A DNA stretch of 11,820 bases from JBHGBB01 sp041946755 (GTDB lineage Bacteria; UBP4; UBA4092; JAOAEQ01), in NCBI GenBank assembly GCA_041946755.1, contig JBHGBB010000126.1:1-11820 (forward strand). Reading direction: 5' to 3'. The notes under the pieces were generated by a model. That model did not search any database. It saw only the letters and a program-made list of their open reading frames with translations, and was not told the origin of the DNA. Of the stretch, positions 6,691 to 11,820 are shown in pieces; position 1 is the stretch's first letter, and each line of letters starts with the position of its first letter. The position numbers and the translations under genes were made by a program.

Positions 6691-8064
6691 ATGCACCTAT
6701 ATAAATTCCGATTTCCAATAGGTATACTTATCATCGTTGTTATAATTTCCGGTTGCGCGACAGTACGGCAGGTAAACGACCGCACTCTAATTGATATTTA
6801 TGCCGAACAGCGGAAACAGCCGAAAAAATATCCGGTAGTATTTATTCCCGGGATAATGGGCTCGCTCCTGAAAGACCAGAAAACCAATAAACTGGTTTGG
6901 GGTAAAGTGAGTATGGGTGTTCCGCAACTGATTGCGCTACCGATCAACGCCCCGTTTCAGGCGGTGAACTTGATTACCGGTAATGATAATCTGGTTCCAG
7001 CCGGTATCGTCAACAAATATTCGCTTCTTCCCGGATTAGTTGAAATCGAAATCTATGATAACGCCCGGAAAATTGCTATGGAAGCCGGCGGGTTTACCAA
7101 AGATAAAGATGCGTTTGCGTTCTCATACGACTGGCGGAAAGATTTAGTCGATGACGCTAAACAGCTGGGTGAACTTATCGACCGGATTAAACAGCAATCC
7201 AATGACCCGAACCTGAAAGTAAATATCGTCTGCCATAGTCAAGGGGGATTAATCGCCCGATATTATGCGAAATATGGGACTGCAGATGTTTTGAACGAAC
7301 CATCGATCCCAGAACCGACTTATGCCGGAGCGAAAAATATCAATAAAATCATTATGCTCGGTACCCCGAATGCCGGGTCGATGGAATCGTTCCATCGGAT
7401 CGATCAAGGGTTATGGCTACCGTTTATCGGGAAAATTACCCCGGAAACCACGTTTACCATGTTATCATTATATGCTCTGTTACCTTATCAAAACGACCGG
7501 GTGTTTATCGATAAAGAAGGGACTTCGTTAGAACTCAATCTCTATGACCCGGGAAATTGGGAGAAGTATGGCTGGTCGATATTCAATCCGGTACTGCAGA
7601 AACATATCTATCAGAAATATCTGAACCGCCAGAGGAAACATCAAGGGAAACTAAAATATGCCGAATATCTGGTGAATCAGAAAGAGTTTCTCGGTAAAGC
7701 GTTATACCGAGCGAACCGGTTCCATCAAGCGTTATGGCAGGGAGACCCGAATCTGGAGAAACAGCAGGTGAATTATATCCTATTCGGTTCCGATTGTATC
7801 CCTACCCTCCAGCGGGCGATTATTAAACCGAGTAATACCGGTTACCGAACGCTATACCGCGATGCTGACCGGAATATGATGAAATTATTATATGGATTAG
7901 GTGATGGCACGGTTACTAAAGAGAGTTTATTAGGGATTAACACTACGCTACCAACCCGGATGCCGACAGCATATGCGATTTTTATTAGCGAAAAACATGG
8001 GGATTTAACTCAGAACCCGACCTTTATCGATAATATATTACATGTTTTATTAGACCAGAATTAG
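6691..8064 (+). CDS. LCAT-like alpha/beta-hydrolase lipase, lipoprotein
   Basis: A 457-residue predicted lipoprotein acyl hydrolase. The N-terminus has a basic start, a hydrophobic core and the lipobox IISGC, placing the lipidated Cys at 22. PVVFIPGIMGS (48-58) is the oxyanion-region signature of lecithin:cholesterol acyltransferase-like lipases. The nucleophile elbow is CHSQGG (181-186), with S183 catalytic and Cys in place of the usual first Gly. DGTV at 405-408 (D405) and EKHGD at 435-439 (H437 or its neighbour) are the likely acid and base. The long insertion between about 230 and 360, rich in aromatic and basic residues, probably forms a lid. Likely attached to the inner or outer membrane and acting on phospholipids or other esters. 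The metallopeptidase gene starts 21 nt after its stop, so the two probably form an operon. Confidence 0.9.
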   Translation: MHLYKFRFPIGILIIVVIISGCATVRQVNDRTLIDIYAEQRKQPKKYPVVFIPGIMGSLLKDQKTNKLVWGKVSMGVPQLIALPINAPFQAVNLITGNDNLVPAGIVNKYSLLPGLVEIEIYDNARKIAMEAGGFTKDKDAFAFSYDWRKDLVDDAKQLGELIDRIKQQSNDPNLKVNIVCHSQGGLIARYYAKYGTADVLNEPSIPEPTYAGAKNINKIIMLGTPNAGSMESFHRIDQGLWLPFIGKITPETTFTMLSLYALLPYQNDRVFIDKEGTSLELNLYDPGNWEKYGWSIFNPVLQKHIYQKYLNRQRKHQGKLKYAEYLVNQKEFLGKALYRANRFHQALWQGDPNLEKQQVNYILFGSDCIPTLQRAIIKPSNTGYRTLYRDADRNMMKLLYGLGDGTVTKESLLGINTTLPTRMPTAYAIFISEKHGDLTQNPTFIDNILHVLLDQN

Positions 8065-8085
8065 TATCGTAGGTATCAATGACTT

Positions 8086-8949
8086 ATGCGGTTTATTATC
8101 ACATTTATAATTAGTATCTACTTTTCAGCAGCAACTCTTGCGGAACCTAGTCTTAGTACTAACACCGCTTTAAAAATTCATTTAGCGGAACTTAAACCGA
8201 AGGTACCGGCAGGGTTCACTGTTATTGTTCAGCCGCCGTTTGTAGTGATTGGAAATGAAGAGTCCGGTCGAGTCCAGCAATGGGCAAAAAATGTCGTGCA
8301 ATGGGCGGTAGATAAACTGAAACAGGACTATTTCTCCAAAGACCCGAAAGAGATTATCGATATCTGGCTGTTTAAAGATAATGCCAACTATATGAAATAT
8401 GCGAAAGAGTTGTTTAATGATACCCCATCGACTCCTTATGGCTATTATTCACATACCGACCATGCATTAGTCATGAACGTTGCTACCGGTGGCGGAACCC
8501 TGGTCCATGAACTGGTCCATCCTTTTATCCGGTCGAATTTCCCGGAATGTCCCCCATGGTTTAATGAAGGATTAGCTTCACTTTATGAACAATGCGGCGA
8601 CCATGAAGGCCATATCTATGGATACACCAACTGGCGGTTGAAAGGATTGCAGGGAATGATAAAGTCCGGAGAATTGGTTTCTTTCCAAAAGCTTACTTCC
8701 ATGAATGAAGATGAGTTCTATAATAACAACGATAAATATAAATATAACGATAATTATGCCCAATCAAGGTATCTCTGCTATTACCTGCAGGAGAAAGGAT
8801 TGTTAGCCAAATATTACCGTGAGTTCACTGCCAACGCTAAAACCGACCCGACCGGATATAATACCTTACAAAAAATCCTGCATGAAACTGATATGAATCG
8901 GTTTCAAAAGAAATGGGAATCGTTTGTGATGCAGCTCACGTTTCCATAA
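8086..8949 (+). CDS. Secreted HExxH zinc metallopeptidase (peptidase MA-like)
   Basis: A 287-residue exported protein. Residues 1-19 form a signal peptide (cut near TLA|E20). The zinc site is HELVH at 141-145 with E142 as general base. WFNEG at 158-162 supplies the third ligand E161, which is the gluzincin / peptidase-MA arrangement. Upstream strands (EIIDIWLFKD, 89-98) and the downstream helix with YAQSRYLCYYLQEKG (224-238) are typical of MA-like domains linked to DUF1570-type proteins. Length is close to that of a single catalytic domain. Probably periplasmic or cell-surface. Its short spacing from the lipase suggests joint expression. The physiological substrate is unknown. A polar N/D/K/Y-rich stretch (about 211-224) is probably a surface loop. 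Confidence 0.88.
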   Translation: MRFIITFIISIYFSAATLAEPSLSTNTALKIHLAELKPKVPAGFTVIVQPPFVVIGNEESGRVQQWAKNVVQWAVDKLKQDYFSKDPKEIIDIWLFKDNANYMKYAKELFNDTPSTPYGYYSHTDHALVMNVATGGGTLVHELVHPFIRSNFPECPPWFNEGLASLYEQCGDHEGHIYGYTNWRLKGLQGMIKSGELVSFQKLTSMNEDEFYNNNDKYKYNDNYAQSRYLCYYLQEKGLLAKYYREFTANAKTDPTGYNTLQKILHETDMNRFQKKWESFVMQLTFP

Positions 8950-8999
8950 CCTTTTAACTATAATATTTCCTCTTCTCTAAAAAACTTTTCATTTTGCCA

Positions 9000-9028
9000 T
9001 TTACAAACTCAAAAACATCTGCTATACT
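9000..9028 (+). promoter_or_regulatory. Near-consensus sigma-70 promoter of the STAND gene pair
   Basis: TTTACA at 9000-9005 and TATACT at 9023-9028 each match the -35 and -10 consensus at five of six positions. The spacer is 17 bp, and TG one base before the -10 makes it an extended type. The predicted transcript would start near 9035, only about 17 bases before the ATG at 9052 (about 8 before the TTG at 9043). This leaves almost no leader and matches the absence of a Shine-Dalgarno for the first gene. It is the clearest promoter in the window. Confidence 0.65.
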
Positions 9029-9051
9029 AACGCTTGAAATAATTGACTATT

Positions 9052-9393
9052 ATGGATGATTCCAAGCTTACTGCAAAAGAAATATTTCTAGCGACTGGGA
9101 ATGCAGTATTAGGTGCCGGAGTAGCTGGATTAAGTACTACTTCTCTCCCGGCGGTATTACCAGCGGTATTCGTCGGTGCGTTCTGCTTCCAGGTATTACA
9201 ACATTTATGGCAGAAAAGGCAGGCTGGGAAGAAACTCGATATCAACCAACTCGCTGCGGAAACTGATGCATTAAAAGAAGCATTAACTAAATTAGGGCTG
9301 ACTGAACAAAAGCATTATGACCAGATTGAGGAATGTTTACGTTGGATTTGCATAGCCCTAAATAGCTTAGGTGACCGAGTAAAATCTCTCGAA
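9052..9393 (+). repeat. Tandem coding duplication, copy 1 (with 9961-10302)
   Basis: The first 342 bases of the small gene recur 909 bases downstream at 9961-10302 in the same frame. Bases 9301-9350 match 10210-10259 at 49 of 50 positions, including 35 identical in a row, and 9166-9188 matches 10075-10097 exactly. Most other differences in the second half are in third codon positions. Similarity stops abruptly after the Ser-Leu-Glu codons, so this is a domain-level duplication rather than duplication of a whole gene. Confidence 0.9.
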
Positions 9394-9942
9394 GAAAAAT
9401 CAAATGAACAAAAACAAGAAATTGGAAGAATCCTTTCAATAACTACTAGTCAAGAACAAATCATTATAGAGTTAACTAATAAAATAAAAGAGCTTCTCGC
9501 TCCTCGTGAGATTAGAGAGTCTTTATCTCTAGCTCTTCTACTTACTCCCAGTGTAAAGAAAAATGATTTTTATAAAGCTCTAGTAAATTGCTCAGAAGGA
9601 ACATTTGAATTTATTCTTGGTCAACTTAATATTCCTAGTGGAATCATAGCCGGTAGGACTGCTGCACAAGCTGCAAGAGCAAATGACCTAATCACTTGGG
9701 CTAATGGCCTTACTGGTCCGGGACTTGGAGCTGTATACATAGCTTATATAGAAGCCACAACAGAATCCACTACGGATCAGAAGATACAAGAGACATATGT
9801 CGCACTAATCGAATGTATATTTGATCACCCACCGAAAAACTTTGATGAAGAGAAATTTAAAGATACTAACAGTATTTTATTTGAAGCTAATATGTCAAAA
9901 GCTCGAATAGCTTCAATTAAGCGAGGAAATACAATCAAGTAA
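9052..9942 (+). CDS. STAND-associated protein: shared membrane/coiled-coil domain plus EAD-like region
   Basis: A 296-residue protein of no family I can name. Residues 1-114 are the same domain that opens the NB-ARC protein encoded next (83 of 114 identical, no gaps). The domain has a hydrophobic stretch at about 18-50 (Gly/Ala-rich, then LPAVLPAVFVGAFCF), which could be one membrane-spanning or membrane-inserting helix. It continues with amphipathic helices (about 63-114) and a likely coiled coil to about 148. Residues 173-236 resemble, by eye, effector-associated domain 1 of STAND systems: FYKAL start, a TFEFIL helix, ANDLITWANG, then GLGAVYIAYIEA. There is no visible catalytic motif. ATG 9052 is preferred over TTG 9043 because the paralogue aligns from MD. 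Codon use after about 9390 is more AT-rich than in neighbouring genes, suggesting mosaic origin. It probably works with the next gene, 18 nt downstream, as adaptor or effector. Confidence 0.8.
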   Translation: MDDSKLTAKEIFLATGNAVLGAGVAGLSTTSLPAVLPAVFVGAFCFQVLQHLWQKRQAGKKLDINQLAAETDALKEALTKLGLTEQKHYDQIEECLRWICIALNSLGDRVKSLEEKSNEQKQEIGRILSITTSQEQIIIELTNKIKELLAPREIRESLSLALLLTPSVKKNDFYKALVNCSEGTFEFILGQLNIPSGIIAGRTAAQAARANDLITWANGLTGPGLGAVYIAYIEATTESTTDQKIQETYVALIECIFDHPPKNFDEEKFKDTNSILFEANMSKARIASIKRGNTIK

Positions 9943-9960
9943 TATGTTGAAGGTACAATT

Positions 9961-10302
9961 ATGGATAATACCAAGAATATTGCTAAAAATATTTTTTTTA
10001 AAACAGGTAGTTCTCTTTTAACTACGGGAGAATCTAGGTTTAATACTACAACTCTACCAGCTATATTACCTGCAGTATTCGTCGGTGCGTTCTGCTTTCA
10101 GGCAATACAACATTTATGGCAGATACGGCAATCTGGGAAAAAACTCGAAATCGCCCAATTGGCTGCAGAAACTGATGCTTTAAAAGAAGCATTAACTGAA
10201 CTAGGCATAACTGAACAAAAGCATTATGACCAGATTGAGGAATGCTTACGTTGGATTTGTATCGCTTTACATAATTTAGGTGATCGCATCCAATCCCTCG
10301 AA
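9961..10302 (+). repeat. Tandem coding duplication, copy 2 (with 9052-9393)
   Basis: Second copy of the 342-base segment, fused here to the NB-ARC gene. The glycine-rich patch of copy 1 (residues 21-27) is replaced by polar residues including GESR at 23-26. This shortens the hydrophobic segment, while residues 31-114 are 70 of 84 identical. The two copies may therefore differ in membrane behaviour while keeping the same helical interface. Confidence 0.9.
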
Positions 10303-11820
10303 ATATCAGACCTTCGGCAGGAACAAGTAATTCAGAATATTATTGAAGAGCTTAATATACAAAAAGTAACTTCAACAATCAAAATTGCAGTATCTACCTT
10401 CCTTAGCAGTCAAGGTGTTCATAATCTTCCTTATCCTTCACTCGGTAATTTATTTAAAGGACGAGACCAGATTTTAACTGAGTTAGATAAACAGCTTATC
10501 TCTCAAAAAGCAACGGCAATTACCCATGCTCTCGTAATTAATGGATTAGGCGGTATCGGTAAAACCCGGCTTGCTGTTGAATACGCTTGGCATTATCAAT
10601 ACCAGTATTCAAACATATTTTTTATTAAAGCCGAATCCCCGGAATTATTCCGCGCTAACCTAGCCGGACTGATTAAACTCGACTTATTGAATTGGCCGGA
10701 ACAAAATATATCAGAAGAAGAGAAACAAATGATTGCGGTTCTCCATTGGCTTCAGGCAAATACCGGGTGGCTGATGATTATCGATAATGTTGATTGTCAA
10801 TGTGCAGCTAAAGAAGTAGAAGACAAATTACCTAAACTAGCAAAAGGACAAGTGATTATAACTTCTCGTCTTTCAAACTGGAGTGGTGCGATATGCCAGA
10901 TTCCTTTAGCGGTTATTGCCCCTGACCCGGCACGGGATTTCTTACTCGCCCGTACCGATACGAGTAGACAGAAACAAGCAGATGATCCTAAACAAGCTGA
11001 ATTACTTGCAGACCGATTAGGATATCTACCGTTAGCGCTTGAACAGGCAGCAGCATATATTTCCCGGAAGCGATATTCTTTCGCTCGTTATTTGCAGGGA
11101 TGGGATACTGAAAAAGCCACTAAATTAAAATGGTCTGATTCCCAGCTGATGAATTATCCGGTCTCTATTGCAGTCACCTGGCATCGAACCTTTACCCAAC
11201 TGAGTTTACCGGCACGAACGTTACTCCGGTTATCATCGTTCCTTGCTTCAGAACCAATCCCAATCAGAATGTTTAAAGAACAGCATGAGTTAGTTAAAGA
11301 ATCAATTGAACTTTTAGCCCAAGAAACCGGGGAAAAGCAGACAACAGCACAAGAACAAAATATCGAGGATATATTGGGAGAATTAACCGGATTTTCGATG
11401 GCAACTATTCAAGGAGAGACATTCTCGATTCACCGAATGGTGCAAGAGGTACTCCGCACGCAGATTCCGCAAAAGGAAATAAATTATTGGATTGAGAAAT
11501 CACTTAATATACTCGATGCATTTCGACCAAGCCCTCCAGATGATGTACGCACTTGGGAAACATGGAATCTGCTCCGTCCGCATGTAACTCTACTTATCCA
11601 AATCGCAGACAAAGCGAAAGCTGGTATTCCAGAACCAACTTCAAGTTTAATGAATGCACTTGGTCTTTTTCTAAAATCTAGAATCATTTTTAATGAGGCG
11701 GAATCGTTATATCGTCGGGCACTAGAAATTGATGAAGCCGCCTATGGATCAACTCGTCCAGATGTGGCACGAGATTTGAATAATTTAGCCCAGTTGCTGC
11801 AGGATACGAACCGACTCAAA
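9961..11820 (+). CDS. NB-ARC STAND NTPase with TPR repeats, C-terminus beyond window
   Basis: An open frame of 620 codons without stop, cut by the window end. It belongs to the STAND class of signal-transducing ATPases (bacterial NLR-like). Residues 1-114 are the domain shared with the upstream gene. A linker with NLPYPSLGNLFKGRD (156-170) leads into the NB-ARC ATPase. This has P-loop GLGGIGKT at 195-202, Walker B LMIIDNVD at 271-278, a sensor-1-like IITSR at 299-303 and a GLPL-type GYLPLAL at 354-360. A winged-helix region follows (about 380-500), with IHRMVQ at 490-495 in the position of the MHD motif. Kinesin-light-chain-type TPRs begin near 575 (RALEIDEAAYG, then a DLNNLAQLL helix). Such TPRs usually sense the trigger, and ATP-dependent oligomerisation then activates the N-terminal domain. 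Start ATG 9961 has GAAGG seven bases upstream and lies 18 nt after the preceding stop. Probable role: anti-phage or other conflict sensor; this is inference. Confidence 0.93.
   Translation, partial: MDNTKNIAKNIFFKTGSSLLTTGESRFNTTTLPAILPAVFVGAFCFQAIQHLWQIRQSGKKLEIAQLAAETDALKEALTELGITEQKHYDQIEECLRWICIALHNLGDRIQSLEISDLRQEQVIQNIIEELNIQKVTSTIKIAVSTFLSSQGVHNLPYPSLGNLFKGRDQILTELDKQLISQKATAITHALVINGLGGIGKTRLAVEYAWHYQYQYSNIFFIKAESPELFRANLAGLIKLDLLNWPEQNISEEEKQMIAVLHWLQANTGWLMIIDNVDCQCAAKEVEDKLPKLAKGQVIITSRLSNWSGAICQIPLAVIAPDPARDFLLARTDTSRQKQADDPKQAELLADRLGYLPLALEQAAAYISRKRYSFARYLQGWDTEKATKLKWSDSQLMNYPVSIAVTWHRTFTQLSLPARTLLRLSSFLASEPIPIRMFKEQHELVKESIELLAQETGEKQTTAQEQNIEDILGELTGFSMATIQGETFSIHRMVQEVLRTQIPQKEINYWIEKSLNILDAFRPSPPDDVRTWETWNLLRPHVTLLIQIADKAKAGIPEPTSSLMNALGLFLKSRIIFNEAESLYRRALEIDEAAYGSTRPDVARDLNNLAQLLQDTNRLK

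Noticed and set aside
9027..9245. Minus-strand frame across the start of the small STAND-associated gene
   Set aside because: It is antisense to the duplicated domain, whose frame is confirmed by the second copy with mainly third-position differences.
11484..11687. Minus-strand frame inside the STAND NTPase
   Set aside because: It is antisense to the continuous NB-ARC/TPR reading frame and has no supporting features.
1..11820. tRNA, rRNA, integrase or insertion-sequence transposase genes
   Set aside because: I looked for these on both strands as markers of an island and saw no cloverleaf, conserved rRNA segment or transposase motif; only small non-coding repeats are present.

Overview
The window looks like chromosomal DNA of an uncultured Gram-negative-type bacterium, moderately AT-rich, with every supported gene on the + strand. 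Two secreted proteins have signal peptides ending in Phe-Gly followed by Gln. Gln at +1 is the 'Q-rule' described for Bacteroidota-type signal peptidase I substrates, so the Fibrobacterota-Chlorobiota-Bacteroidota (FCB) group or a neighbouring candidate phylum is a reasonable guess. There is no rRNA, tRNA, integrase or ribosomal protein here to settle it.

Layout. (1) 1-463 has no convincing gene. It holds four consecutive inverted repeats in the first 225 bases and an AT-rich leader with a perfect TATAAT. (2) 464-2557 holds two genes 24 nt apart: a calcineurin-like metallophosphoesterase and a 395-residue protein that I read as a possible PD-(D/E)XK nuclease-fold protein. (3) 2677-3252 is a flavodoxin-fold FMN reductase with an iron-sulfur-flavoprotein-like cysteine cluster. 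(4) 3366-4298 is a secreted esterase-D-type hydrolase. Short-unit intergenic repeats lie on both sides, and one repeat appears to encode its last residues. (5) 4514-6529 is a secreted S41-family peptidase with a PDZ-like domain. (6) 6691-8949 is a close pair: an LCAT-like lipase lipoprotein and a secreted HExxH metallopeptidase. Regions 4-6 together form a block of four exported hydrolases. (7) 9000-11820 is the most interesting part. A promoter close to the sigma-70 consensus drives two genes 18 nt apart, and their first 114 residues are the same domain (83 of 114 identical without gaps). The first gene joins that domain to a C-terminal part containing a small helical region that resembles effector-associated/death-like adaptor domains. 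The second joins it to an NB-ARC STAND NTPase followed by kinesin-light-chain-type TPRs, and runs off the window end.

Interpretation. The last two genes look like a two- or multi-component bacterial NLR-like (STAND) conflict or antiphage system. The shared N-terminal domain (hydrophobic segment plus amphipathic helix or coiled coil) would be either the homotypic coupling module or a membrane-acting effector. A further partner may lie beyond base 11820. This is inference from architecture. The P-loop, Walker B, GLPL-like, winged-helix HRMV and TPR motifs are visible directly.
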